Positions 1 to 9,000 of a stretch of DNA of 34,046 bases are shown piece after piece. Both the position numbers and the translations under genes were made by a program. The notes below the pieces were generated by a model. That model was not told the origin of the DNA, did no database searches, and saw nothing but the letters and a program-made list of their open reading frames with translations. How positions within the stretch are numbered: the stretch's first letter is position 1; each line of letters opens with the position of its first letter. Source of the DNA: Planctomycetota bacterium (lineage in GTDB: Bacteria; Planctomycetota; Planctomycetia; Pirellulales; Pirellulaceae); assembly GCA_029259935.1 (NCBI GenBank), contig JAJDEH010000400.1, positions 1 to 34,046 of the forward strand, written 5' to 3'.

Positions 1-552
1 CAGCAGGGCCTTCACGACGTCCTTCTGCCCCTCAGCGTCAGCAAACATCAGAGCCGTAAATCCTTCCTCTTTATCTACAACATCCGGGTCAGCACCCGCT
101 TTCAGCAGCACACTCACGGTTTCGTGATTGGCACCACTAGCCGCGTACATGAGGGCGGTTCGACCCGCGGCATCGCGATGATTCATGGCCGCATCGTGTT
201 CCAACAGCAAACGCACGACATCCGTGTTGCCCTCGTAAGAGGTCAGCAACAACGCGGTGCGACCGTCGGCGTCCGAGGCATTCACGTCGACCCCTTGCTC
301 GATCGCTTGCCGTACGGTTTCAATCCGTCCCTGGAAGGCTGCGTCTCGGAAGGCTTGAACGCCCATCGAAGGCGCGACTTCCTCTGCTTTCGCTTTCTTA
401 CGCTTCGCCGTCGATCCGTCCGCATTCGAATTTCCGCCGGCTCGCGTCTGCTTTTGACTACAACCGCCTGCCAACAATGCGACAAGCAGGAGCCCAACGG
501 CTGGAGTGATACAATGATGAACGCAGATCCGGTAAATTGTTGGAATTGGCAT
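1..552 (-). CDS. Ankyrin-repeat lipoprotein, C-terminus cut by window edge
   Basis: Reading from the ATG at 552 towards base 1 gives 184 residues with no stop, so the gene continues beyond the left edge. The N-terminus is a hydrophobic leader ending LLALLAGGC (Cys near residue 31), which resembles a lipoprotein signal, although the lipobox (AGGC) is not ideal. A short basic, Lys/Ala-rich linker follows. From about residue 65 there are ankyrin repeats, shown by DGRTALLLTSYEGNTDVVRL, AGRTALMYAASGANHETVSV and FTALMFADAEGQKDVVKALL, each with the TALM/TALL helix and the G-AD or V-N beta-hairpin turn. Ankyrin repeats mediate protein-protein contacts, and the partner is unknown. The gene lies on the same strand as the repeat protein upstream, 183 bp away. 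No clear ribosome-binding site precedes the ATG. The ankyrin family assignment is firm; membrane anchoring is inferred. Confidence 0.85.
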   Translation of the reverse strand, partial: MPIPTIYRICVHHCITPAVGLLLVALLAGGCSQKQTRAGGNSNADGSTAKRKKAKAEEVAPSMGVQAFRDAAFQGRIETVRQAIEQGVDVNASDADGRTALLLTSYEGNTDVVRLLLEHDAAMNHRDAAGRTALMYAASGANHETVSVLLKAGADPDVVDKEEGFTALMFADAEGQKDVVKALL

Positions 553-735
553 TACTTCAGAATAACAGCTAGCTCGTGGATTCGATACGATGAATGCCTT
601 CAACCGTCTGAAAAGTGGCTACGAAGAGATCTCAACCTGAATGTGACGCTCAAGAAGCCATGAGCCCGTGCCGCTCACCGAATTGGCGAACGGCACGTTC
701 TTCATGGCAACTGGCTGGCCGTGGTCAACACCGCC

Positions 736-2073
736 TTATTCTTTTGGAGTGTCCGGGGCATCCTTCGGGGCCGGCAGACGGATCATCGTCCAGGTTTGCG
801 TGTTATCCGCCGAGAAGTGTACCAGCATCGAGGACTCGTCCTTGGTTAGGTTGTAGATCCCGGTTTCAAAAACGGTCTGCTGGCCCTTGCCGTCCGAGAA
901 TCTCCACGCGGCGCGTTGCGATTTTTGGTCAACCATGCCTTCCAAGGGGCGCTCGCTGCTCGTGATCTCATTGTAATAGGTGCCGGCGATGATCCCTTCC
1001 TTGCTGACCGCCAATTGCATCATCATGCTCGAATCGGCAACATCTTTCTCGGCGATGGAAAACACGCCCAGCGGCATCCATTCAACTTTTTCGGGATCCG
1101 CGCTGGCTGGAACACTCTGGGCAATCTGATCAGCCTGCTGATAGTATTCGTCCGCCGTGCCGACTTGCTCGCCGTTGTAGTAGACGCCATTGTCCTGATA
1201 GACCAGCGTCGAGCCGTAATCGTAGTTGTACGGATCGCTCCACGACCAAGCGAACCAACCGCCAAACGCCGCCCAGGTACACGGACGCCAACACCAATAA
1301 CGCGAGTGGTTGTGCCAGTGACTTTGCCAGTGCCAATGCCGATCGTTGGCATGGCGGTTCCAATGGTTTTGGTCGAACGGACGATCCGGGCGATTTTGCC
1401 AGCGGTCGCGAACGTTGTTGCCTACGTTGGGCCGATCACCCGGTCGCGGACGATCGCCAATGCCAGGACGGTCGCCGATACCGGGACGATCGCCGATGCC
1501 AGGCCTATCGCCAATTCCCGGCCGGTCACCGATGCCAGGACGATCACCGATTCCGGGGCGGGTTCCAGCAATGGGCCGTGAAGGCAACTGGCTGGGCTGT
1601 CCCGGAAGGTTGAGGAAGTCTTGCAATTGCCCCTGCGATGGGCGTGTCGTGGGTCGATTGCCGAATTCAGGCCGGTTCCCGATTCCACCACCCGGGCGCG
1701 TGCCAACGTTGGGCCGATTTCCCAAACCGCCGCCGGGTGCCGGTCGTGTTCCGATGCCCGGATTGGGCCGGATTGATGGGGATGGACGACTTACCGCCGG
1801 TCGACTTGGGGAAGGACGGCTATACGAGGGACGACTAACGGAGGGACGGCTAGGTGAGGGGCGACTGGGCGAAGGCCGGCTCATGGATGGCGAACGGCCG
1901 GCACCGCTAAAGCTGCGACCGCCGCCTCCGCCACTAAAGCTGCGGCCGCCGCCGCCACCTCTTCCACCGCCACCTCTTCCACCGCCGCCGCGACCACCTC
2001 GACCGTTTACATCTTCCGCTGTCATCAGTCCGACGGCCAGAGCCGCCACGATGAGAAATGCGTATCGTTTCAT
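736..2073 (-). CDS. Secreted Gly/Arg/Pro-Ser repeat protein with conserved C-terminal domain
   Basis: The 445-residue product starts with a signal peptide (MKRYAFLIVAALAVGLMTAE). It then has four low-complexity blocks: Gly/Arg-rich (about 25-60), an SRPSP-type five-residue repeat (about 62-100), R-P-N/G-x-G repeats (about 102-140), and six perfect tandem RPGIGD hexapeptides (172-207). A Trp/His-rich patch follows at about 237-280 (WHWQSHWHNH, CWRPCTW) and then a Tyr/Asp-rich stretch. Residues about 315-435 form a non-repetitive domain ending in a QTWTMIRL strand, which looks beta-rich and folded. Such proteins are often annotated in planctomycetes as protocadherin-like or cell-surface proteins, but that label is not functional evidence. 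AGGGA lies six bases before the ATG and supports this start. A cell-envelope or matrix role is inferred from the secretion signal and composition. Confidence 0.85.
   Translation of the reverse strand: MKRYAFLIVAALAVGLMTAEDVNGRGGRGGGGRGGGGRGGGGGRSFSGGGGGRSFSGAGRSPSMSRPSPSRPSPSRPSVSRPSYSRPSPSRPAVSRPSPSIRPNPGIGTRPAPGGGLGNRPNVGTRPGGGIGNRPEFGNRPTTRPSQGQLQDFLNLPGQPSQLPSRPIAGTRPGIGDRPGIGDRPGIGDRPGIGDRPGIGDRPGIGDRPRPGDRPNVGNNVRDRWQNRPDRPFDQNHWNRHANDRHWHWQSHWHNHSRYWCWRPCTWAAFGGWFAWSWSDPYNYDYGSTLVYQDNGVYYNGEQVGTADEYYQQADQIAQSVPASADPEKVEWMPLGVFSIAEKDVADSSMMMQLAVSKEGIIAGTYYNEITSSERPLEGMVDQKSQRAAWRFSDGKGQQTVFETGIYNLTKDESSMLVHFSADNTQTWTMIRLPAPKDAPDTPKE
1453..1560 (-). repeat. Six tandem 18-bp units encoding RPGIGD
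   Basis: Six consecutive 18-bp units lie inside the secreted repeat gene. They encode identical hexapeptides but differ at third codon positions (on the plus strand cggtcgccgataccg, cgatcgccgatgcca, ctatcgccaattccc and so on). The DNA copies have therefore diverged while the peptide has been kept. A less regular 15-bp periodicity encoding SRPSP-like units lies nearby at about 1775-1890. Confidence 0.9.
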
Positions 2074-2126
2074 GTTAATTCCCTAATTTGTATGTCTATA
2101 GGTGATGAATGCAATTCACCAATTGA

Positions 2127-3032
2127 TCACTTGCGTACCACTTTGATAGGTCCGATGTTGGGCATCAGTTCGCCATCGATCTGCCGCCCGATGGTTCGCA
2201 ACGTGAAAGTATTCTCGTCAACGAATTGTGTCACGGTTGTTGTCGATCCTCGGCGCCCGTCAGGCAAGACTCGCAAACCGCGCACGGTCCATTGGTTGCC
2301 TTCATGAGACCAAAGGCCCACGCCAAAGCCTCCTTCGGAATCAAAAACCCAAGATCGAATCGTTTGCAGCGCGGGATCCCAGCCAATTACCTGCGTCCCT
2401 TCCAGATCGATCCGATCCTCAACATAGACTCGAAAGGTTCTGCTGAGAAAGTTTTGATTCTTCGTCCAGCGGCAGACGGTTTCGATCGTGGCGTGTTCGT
2501 CGGAATCGACCCACTCACCAACCATCCACTCCAGTTGCTTAAGCTGTTCATAATGCGTCGCGGTCTGGATGGACTCTTGCTCGCGAACACTGTCCATCTT
2601 CCAGCCGTCGGCGGTCTTGACGTGAATCGCCTCGTATTCCGTATCGTTGGGTTCCGCCTCGGCAGCGATCACGCGGGCCACGCCGGTTTCGACCGCCACG
2701 CTGGGCGAAAGAAAATCAATCGCCGTTCCCAGCAGTTCCAATTTCGCATTCTTCGTTTCCGCGAAATACGCCTTGAATTCCTCGTGCAACTGCTTTTGAC
2801 CCCGCAACGCCTTGCCGGCCGGCGTGATGAACTCGCCTTCCGCCGTCCAGTGCGCGGCCACGGCTTTCGGATCGGCTTTGTTGAAGGAATCGACGTAGGA
2901 ATCGATCGCTTTTTGGATTTTGGCCTTCTCTGGATTCGGCTTCGGTGCATCTGGCTCGGCGGCCGGTTCTTGTGCGCGGAGGGCGACCGTGAAGAGGAGT
3001 AAGATCACCAGGATGGTTGGGAATTGTTTCAT
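2127..3032 (-). CDS. Exported NTF2-like (SnoaL/SgcJ-type) protein with DUF1579-like C-terminus
   Basis: The start at 3032 is chosen because it begins a clean signal peptide (MKQFPTILVILLLFTVALRA) and has GGAG nine bases upstream. The open frame runs further upstream but without leader character. The product is 301 residues. Residues about 35-155 match the NTF2-like fold of the SgcJ/EcaC/DUF4440 group: a helix with IDSYVDSFNKADPKAVAAHW, then TAEGEFITPAGKALRG and a terminal GWKMDSVREQE strand. From about 165 a second domain opens with LEWMVGEWVDSD, typical of the lipocalin-like DUF1579 beta-barrel. Both folds make small-molecule pockets, but ligand and reaction are unknown. Family calls with the word oxidoreductase should not be taken literally. 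It stands alone, with a 384-bp gap upstream. Confidence 0.85.
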   Translation of the reverse strand: MKQFPTILVILLLFTVALRAQEPAAEPDAPKPNPEKAKIQKAIDSYVDSFNKADPKAVAAHWTAEGEFITPAGKALRGQKQLHEEFKAYFAETKNAKLELLGTAIDFLSPSVAVETGVARVIAAEAEPNDTEYEAIHVKTADGWKMDSVREQESIQTATHYEQLKQLEWMVGEWVDSDEHATIETVCRWTKNQNFLSRTFRVYVEDRIDLEGTQVIGWDPALQTIRSWVFDSEGGFGVGLWSHEGNQWTVRGLRVLPDGRRGSTTTVTQFVDENTFTLRTIGRQIDGELMPNIGPIKVVRK

Positions 3033-3416
3033 GGGGCTGCACTCCAGATGGTGAAGAATAAGGACAAGGCACCGGCGCGCCGTCTCTCGCGAGAATACGT
3101 AACAGCGCTTCCACGGCGATATCAAAGATCGTCCAAGATCAATGTGGGACGTCCGCCGATCCACCTGATTGAAAAGGAGGATTCACGTCAAGTCAGTCTA
3201 CTTCATTTCGCATCCGAGCAGCACCCGCCGACAAGATGCCGCACTCGGTTACTCAACGTATGAAGATAGGCAACCTACTAAGACAGCCAGTGCGTTTATA
3301 CTGAGCCTCACTCACCCCTACATGTGGGTAATAGAAGTCCCTCGCATGGGAGGATGTGGCCACTTGGCGCGGCCTTCGTCCCACAAGAAAACCTCTGGGC
3401 CGGCGCGCCAAACGAC
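3033..3416. other. Intergenic region with hairpin at 3364-3411
   Basis: No convincing gene is seen here. The only structure found is a pair of perfect 8-base arms, TTGGCGCG (3364-3371) and CGCGCCAA (3404-3411), enclosing 32 bases. It starts six bases after the stop of the minus-strand propeller gene. It could stop or protect that transcript, but no T-run follows, so it is not called as an intrinsic terminator. The rest should contain the promoter of the NTF2-like gene; I could not pick -10/-35 boxes with confidence. Confidence 0.4.
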
Positions 3417-4892
3417 CTACTTCTCCAGGCAGTACAGCATCTCCTGGCGGCCGCCACCGCCTCCTTGGGACACGCGCAGAAAGACGCGCCCGTCGCAAAT
3501 CGTTGGCGAGGCGAAAGCCTCCTGGCCTAACTGATTGCGGCCAACTTCGACAAACTTGTCGGGATTGGCTTCAAACACGAACGTCATTCCCCGTTCGTTG
3601 GAGAGATAGATGTTCCCTCCGGCCAGAATGGGCGAAGCACTGACCGGTCCGCCCAGCCGGGCCGTCCATCGCTCCGTTCCGTCGTCAGCTTTCCAACAGT
3701 AGGCGACACCGCGATCGGTCACGCCGTAGACGAATCCTTCGTGAGCCAACATCGACTGTTCGTAGCATTTCTGATTGTTCTGCCACACAATGCGGCCCGA
3801 TCCATCAGCGCGAATGGCAAATGTGCCGGCCGTGGGATATCCGCCGCTGGCAAACACCAAATCGCCATCCCAAACCATGGTGCCACAAGTCGCCGAAGTG
3901 GTCGCCTTGCATGACCACATTTGGCGGCCGTTATTGGGATCGTAGCTGGCGACCATCTCTTGGCCGCTGATCAACAGTTGCTCACGCCCGGCAACGTGGG
4001 CCACGATCGGCGACGACCAACTCAGCTTGGGCAGCCGAGGCGTTTTCCATTCAACCTTGCCGCTGCGGCTATTCAGAGCGGTCAGGAACGAATCGCCGTC
4101 AAAGTCGGAAGCGATGATCACCAGCGACTTGTACAGCAATGGCGAGGGGCCGTACCCATACTTGTACTGCCGAGGCATGTAAGGTCCAGCGACCTGCTGC
4201 CACAGTTGCTTTCCATCCAAGTCCAGCGCGGTCACTTGCACGGCGTCATGGTTGTTGAAGGAAACATACAGCCGCTCGCCGTCCGATGCGACGGTTGGCG
4301 TGGCGTGCGTGTTCTTGTTGTGGATCTTAGCGGGAAAACCGCCGCGATTGACTTCCGTCTGCCAAAGCTGCTTGCCCGAGTCGCGTTCGAAACAGACAAC
4401 CGATTGAATCTGCGATCGCTCGTCGGCCGTCGTCAGAAAAATCTTGTTGCCAACAATGGTCGGCGACGAGTGGCCGCGTCCGGGGACGGGAATTTTCCAA
4501 GCCACGTTTTCCGTGTCGCTCCACGACACGGGCGGCGATTGTCCTTCGGCGGCCTTGCCGTTGGAGTTGGGTCCGCGCCACCAGCGCCAATCGCTGGATT
4601 GCATGGCCGTCGGCGCGGGCTTGCGCGAATCGGTGTTCTTCGCCAGCAGCGCCCTCACGAAACTCTGATCCGCCTTACTCAGCTTGCCCACCGCCATCAC
4701 GATCGGCTGGCCGGTTTTCCGCTGCAAATGAACTTTGCCGCCTGTGAATTTCAGGAAGGCCGCCTCGACTTGATGCTTGCCGGTTGAATCCGTCCAAGTG
4801 CGGAATTCCAAGTCGTCGGCCTGGGCCGGCGCGGCAAGATGCACAACAGCGAGACAAAAGACGCAAATTACAACGGATCGAAACAGCAACAT
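3417..4892 (-). CDS. Exported SHD1-domain PQQ-type beta-propeller protein
   Basis: Three in-frame ATGs lie at 4937, 4910 and 4892. The last is preferred because AGGA lies seven bases before it and the product begins with a compact signal peptide (MLLFRSVVICVFCLAVVHLA, then APAQA). The product is 491 residues. Residues about 27-85 form an SHD1-like domain (EFRTWTDSTGKHQVEAAFLK, then GKVHLQRKTGQPIVMAVGKL), known from eukaryotic Sla1 and frequent in planctomycete exported proteins. From about residue 100 a BamB/quinoprotein-like propeller follows, with WRGPNSNG, CFERDSGKQLWQTEV, DLDGKQLWQQVAG and SRSGKVEWKTP blades. The W-R-G-P-N-x-x-G opening is shared with the propeller at 15497, but that protein lacks SHD1. 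No catalytic residues for alcohol oxidation are recognisable, so a binding or scaffold role is as likely as enzymatic activity. Confidence 0.88.
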   Translation of the reverse strand: MLLFRSVVICVFCLAVVHLAAPAQADDLEFRTWTDSTGKHQVEAAFLKFTGGKVHLQRKTGQPIVMAVGKLSKADQSFVRALLAKNTDSRKPAPTAMQSSDWRWWRGPNSNGKAAEGQSPPVSWSDTENVAWKIPVPGRGHSSPTIVGNKIFLTTADERSQIQSVVCFERDSGKQLWQTEVNRGGFPAKIHNKNTHATPTVASDGERLYVSFNNHDAVQVTALDLDGKQLWQQVAGPYMPRQYKYGYGPSPLLYKSLVIIASDFDGDSFLTALNSRSGKVEWKTPRLPKLSWSSPIVAHVAGREQLLISGQEMVASYDPNNGRQMWSCKATTSATCGTMVWDGDLVFASGGYPTAGTFAIRADGSGRIVWQNNQKCYEQSMLAHEGFVYGVTDRGVAYCWKADDGTERWTARLGGPVSASPILAGGNIYLSNERGMTFVFEANPDKFVEVGRNQLGQEAFASPTICDGRVFLRVSQGGGGGRQEMLYCLEK

Positions 4893-5002
4893 TTTTCGTT
4901 CCTTGGACATAATGGGAATGCTCTCTAAACCAGGCATGGAAAGTTGGTGGGAAGTTATTAAGAGGATAACATGCGAACATAACGCCGGGGCCGCGTTTCT
5001 TA

Positions 5003-5042
5003 CGTAGGCCGGACCGAGGAGCGAAGCGACGATGTTCCGGCA
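5003..5042 (-). repeat. REP-like palindromic element, copy 1
   Basis: The copy reads cgtaggccggaccgaggagc and then gaagcgacgatgttccggca. Read on the minus strand it matches the other two copies (5069-5104 and 32226-32260): TGCCGGA at one end, TCCGGCCTACG at the other, and a GCTTCGCT-like centre. The ends pair through CCGGA/TCCGG to form a hairpin. All three copies are intergenic. Confidence 0.7.
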
Positions 5043-5068
5043 TCCACGACTTCAGGGAAAACTGGGGA

Positions 5069-5104
5069 CTGCCGGAGCAGCGCTCCGCTTGATCGGCCTA
5101 CGCT
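5069..5104 (+). repeat. REP-like palindromic element, copy 2
   Basis: The copy reads ctgccggagcagcgctccgc and then ttgatcggcctacgct. It is in opposite orientation to copy 1, only 26 bases away, so the two form a larger inverted pair between divergent genes. Confidence 0.7.
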
Positions 5105-5247
5105 ACTAAACTACTGGTCCCTTCTGAACCCACGAGTCGGGAGCAGCAGTTGGCGCGTAAGGCAAGGTGGCCGCTGAGTTTACCGCCGGCCGGCATTTCG
5201 CGAAGCGACCGAATGGCGTATACATCATGGGAAAGGGAACGTTGCAG

Positions 5248-5919
5248 ATGAGCATGTCGTGGGAATATCCGGTTTTTATACTACCCCATGGAGTGGGGTA
5301 TGTGGCGTTGGTCGACCGCAACCTTCCAGACGATCCGTCGCAAATGTTGGTCGTGATGACCGAGCTTGCGCGGGCCGAGGGCTTGATGGTGGAATTTGGT
5401 CTGCCCGGCCAGCCCCGCGCCCTAAAAAACGCCCGCGAGTTTCGCTGGCTGATGGAGAGCGTTCGCCCGCCGATTACGCAAGTGGCGTTCGATCCACGCC
5501 CCACCGACGACCAGGTCAACGCCCGCTGGCAATTGCCCATCGCGCAATTCATCGAAGATCATCTGGAAATCGATTTCTCTCCGTGGAACTATCCCGTGTT
5601 TGTTGCCGCCCAGGAATCGGGATTCGCCTGCATCGAAGGCCAGTCGAGCGATGGCGGGGCGCTGTCCGCTCTGTGCATTTTCAGCAATGAAGCCAAGGCC
5701 GATGAGTATTTGCAGGCCGCCGATGAATGGGCCACGCTGTGCGAACTGAGCAGCCTCGACGAAGCCATCCGGTTCTTGAAGGGAGTCGGCGATCAGATCG
5801 AGGCCGTGGCCCTCGACCCGGTCGTCGACGAAGGACGGCGGACGGCCAAACACTGCTTCGCGATGGAGACGTTGCTGGAGAAATACTTGGTACGTGAAAC
5901 TCCGCCGGACGATGCGTAA
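5248..5919 (+). CDS. Cytoplasmic protein of unknown function made of a duplicated module
   Basis: The start at 5248 is chosen because AAGGGA sits nine bases upstream; the earlier ATGs at 5167 and 5227 lack one. The 223-residue product has no signal peptide or membrane segment. It contains two related modules. Module 1 begins SWEYPVFILPHGVGYVALVD and ends VRPPITQVAFDPRP. Module 2 begins SPWNYPVFVAAQESGFACIE and ends VGDQIEAVALDPVVDEG. Both share W-x-YPVF, a G-(F/Y)-x-x-(I/L) strand, an acidic helical middle and a final (Q/E)-(V/A)-A-x-DP strand. I do not recognise the family; SseB-like or immunity-type folds were considered only from general layout. It is monocistronic, with a strong hairpin directly after its stop. 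It is probably a binding protein rather than an enzyme, since no catalytic motif is seen. Confidence 0.8.
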   Translation: MSMSWEYPVFILPHGVGYVALVDRNLPDDPSQMLVVMTELARAEGLMVEFGLPGQPRALKNAREFRWLMESVRPPITQVAFDPRPTDDQVNARWQLPIAQFIEDHLEIDFSPWNYPVFVAAQESGFACIEGQSSDGGALSALCIFSNEAKADEYLQAADEWATLCELSSLDEAIRFLKGVGDQIEAVALDPVVDEGRRTAKHCFAMETLLEKYLVRETPPDDA

Positions 5920-5938
5920 CATTGGCACAAGGATCATT

Positions 5939-5998
5939 GAAGCCTGAAGCGTAAGCGAAGCAAACGTGGTAATGTCCTTCGCTTGCGCTTCAGGCTTC
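5939..5998. terminator. Hairpin between convergent genes (candidate bidirectional terminator)
   Basis: Arms of 22 bases (5939-5960 and 5977-5998) pair with a single mismatch around a 16-base loop. It lies 20 bases after the stop of the plus-strand gene and 26 bases before the stop of the convergent giant gene. No T-run flanks it on either side, so it may act as a transcript end stabiliser or a dispersed palindrome rather than a classical intrinsic terminator. Confidence 0.55.
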
Positions 5999-6023
5999 CA
6001 TCGCCCGGTTCGCGACAACGCCG

Positions 6024-9000
6024 TCAATTGTCGCCAGCTTCCGACACTGACTGGATGTAGTGCCATAACGCCTCGAATTGACGACTGGCATCGCCATCCA
6101 AAATCGTTTGCACTTTGGTGCGTCCGCCCGAGGCATATTTGGGCATCTTGGTTTGCGGATCAACTCGCAATGGATCGTTCATCCAGCGAATGTAATACTC
6201 TTTACGCAGACGATCGGCCATGATGGAAAGATTGGTGCCCAGCGCGATGTTGGACTTCTGATCGCCGTCCGGCGGACGCGATCCCAGGCCGTGGCACTGG
6301 CGACAATCCAAACCGCCGTTTTGCAGCGAAAGTCGACGGCCCGCTTCCCCCAGTTCATCGTTGATGGACCGTGGCGGGTCGGGGCGATTCGAAAAACCGT
6401 GCTGAGCCGCAAGGCCCGTTGCCAAGACGTGCGCGTCGCTGGGAAACGACGGCATTCGAGACGTCAACCACGCCCGTGGAGGAGTCTTGATCTTTCCTGC
6501 GATCATCTTCTCCATCCACCTGGGATTCAGTTTCTCGCCCGCCCAAGTGAGATGCGGAAGCAGCTCGGGAACCTTGCCCTGTGTGCCCTCTTCAAACAGA
6601 ATCTCGGGCCATTGCGTCGGCTGGCCGTCGCGTTCGTGACACGCGGCACAATTCAACCGCCGGACCAGTCGCTGCGACGCTTCCACGTTGGAAGACCGTG
6701 AAAGAGAATGATCCGTGCCGGACAGGAATGACGTGATCGCGCGGCGCTGTTCATCATGCAAGCGAAAATCGGGCGAGCGACGACTCTCGTGGTCTGCCCC
6801 CAGGCACCCGTCAGCACCGCGAACTGCACCTTGCATCGTGACTTTGGTTTGATTCGACGTGACGCCATGACAATTGATGCACTGAAGTTCGCCAAACAAC
6901 TTGCGCCCTTGCACGGGGTCGCCATCGGCTAGGTTGATTGCGGGTGTTCTTCCTTTGGCTTCCGATCGTAAGTAGGCGGCAAGCGCCTCGCCTTCGGCAT
7001 CGGTCAACCGGAAATTCGGCATGCGGCTCCAGGCGTGATGCTGGTGCGGGTTCACCAAGAACGACTTCAGCATGCCCGGCCGGAACTTGGCCGAAACAAA
7101 ATGCAGCGACCGGCGTCCAAACTCGTCGTCTTCCGTAGGCGGCGTCAAACGGTGGCAACTGATGCAGCCCAGAGTTTCAAACAAGACTTCACCCTCACGA
7201 TAGGCGGCGTCGGAAACCGGATCGAAGGACGACGCGGCATCGCTGCCGAGCGACGATAGATAGGCCGTCATGTGAAGTGCCCGCTGCCGGTCGCCTTTGC
7301 GATCCGGGTCAAGCAGCGACGGCATCGAGGCATGATTTTGCAGAGCCGCCGGGTCAAGCATCCATTGGTAGAGCCAGCCGGGACGAAATCGCATGCCGGC
7401 AAGGTCCAGCACCGGCGGCTGGCGATTCAGTTCATGGAAGGCGAATCGGCCATCCTGCTTGGCCGCGTCGGTTTGATGACAACGGTGACAGTGCAGCGTG
7501 GCGAATAGTTCCCTTCCGCCACGTCGATCGGCGGCTTCCATCAATTGCGGGTCCCCATGGTCGTGAAACAGTATCCGAGGCGGCAGCGGTTCGGCAGCGA
7601 ACGCATCCGACGACCAGAACAAGCGCAACTGCGCTTCGGCGTCGCGGGGCGAACTGAACGAGATCTTGATTTGGTTAAAGCCGCGATGTAGTGCCACGGT
7701 AGCCGAGAGCGCTATCGCCTGGCCGTTGATCGCCAACACGGTGGTGCCTGTTCCTTGGATGCGAAAGCGGTATTTCCCCGGCAGGTTGACCTTCAGAAAT
7801 CCTTCCAAAGTCGCGCTGAACGGGGCCGCGTCGAGCCACGGCGTCGGATGCGAACCTTGCGGGACAAACAACGCGGCCATGCGAGCGGTTCGCGCATCCT
7901 TTGTTTCACCTTGAGTGAATCGGGCGATCAAGCCCGGTCGTAAGCGGTCTCTCAAATCCGCGGCCAGTTCGCCCGGGCGAGGCCGCCGCGCGTGCGTGCC
8001 GGGTTTGATTTTGGTTGCCGGGACAATGTTGATCGTGTTGTAGATGCTGTTCTTGACTTCGATTCCGTCCGCGGCTCGCAACGAATAATCGATCTGCATC
8101 TGCATGACCGGCTTGAGATTGGCGATCTCCAAAAACACCGAGCGGCCGCCGTCGAGCAGCGTGGCCGATTTGACTTCGACTTCGTCCCGTCCAAGTTGGG
8201 CCGGATTGGAAACCTTGTATTCGGGCGATCCGTATTCTTGCGAGTAACGATAGTTCCACTGCTGAATGAAGTAGTTGTCGGGATCTTGAGCCGACTTCAT
8301 ATCGAGCGGCTGGGCAAAGCGAATCACGATTCCGTTGCCATGCACATTCAGCCCCGTCGGCAGATCGATCTTCGCGCCCGTGTACCGAACGCGCTGCAAA
8401 CACCCATCTCGCACGGCGCTGCTGACCCAGCCCTTAAGTCCCGAAACATAAAGATGGCCGTCCACCGGGTTGAACCGAGCCCGCGACGCACCCGATTCAA
8501 ATTCCAAACCCATGTTCACCAGCCCGCCTTGTGGCTGGCCATCGATTTCCTCGCGCAGGGCGAGCAACATCCAGCAGCGCCCAAAAGACAGGCTGAGCAA
8601 ACTGCCCGACAGCGGTCCCCAGTGATCCTTCGGCACCCATACTTGGCCGCCAGACGAATTGTCGACCAAACGCGGAATCCAGCACAGCGGCCGGTCGTAG
8701 CCCAGCGGTCGATCGGGCGTCTTGCGCGGACCTTGGTAACCATAGTGCCCGCCTTGTTGGACTTGCGCGATGCACGAACCGGGCGTCCATTCGCCCTCCT
8801 GCGGTGCGACCGTGATCGTATCATCCGGGCCGATCGACATGCCGTGCGGATTGCGAAAGCCGGTGGCGAACAATTCGTGACGGCGGCCATCGCGGGATAC
8901 TCGCTCGAGGCCGGTGTTTCCCCGCAGGTAGAAAAAATCGCCGTGGCTGTCGGTTTCCAAACAAGTGGCGTAGTCGTGATTCCCAAACGACGTCGCGCCA

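Larger units (their letters stand above)
4893..5247. other. Divergent spacer holding two palindromic repeats
   Basis: This 355-bp space separates the divergent propeller gene (minus) and duplicated-module gene (plus), so promoters for both should lie here. No gene is supported. Its main content is two inverted copies of a palindromic element, listed separately. No -10/-35 pair stood out. Confidence 0.5.

Noticed and set aside
1440..1560. CRISPR-like regularity of short repeats
   Set aside because: Units are contiguous 18-bp coding repeats in frame with no spacers, inside a clear gene.
1346..2086. A long plus-strand frame rich in Pro, Gly and Arg opposite the repeat protein
   Set aside because: It mirrors the minus-strand repeats, has no leader or ribosome-binding site, and the minus-strand frame has a signal peptide and folded domain.
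3921..4787. Plus-strand 288-codon frame
   Set aside because: It lies fully opposite the propeller gene, whose protein has recognisable domains; the translation has no family character.
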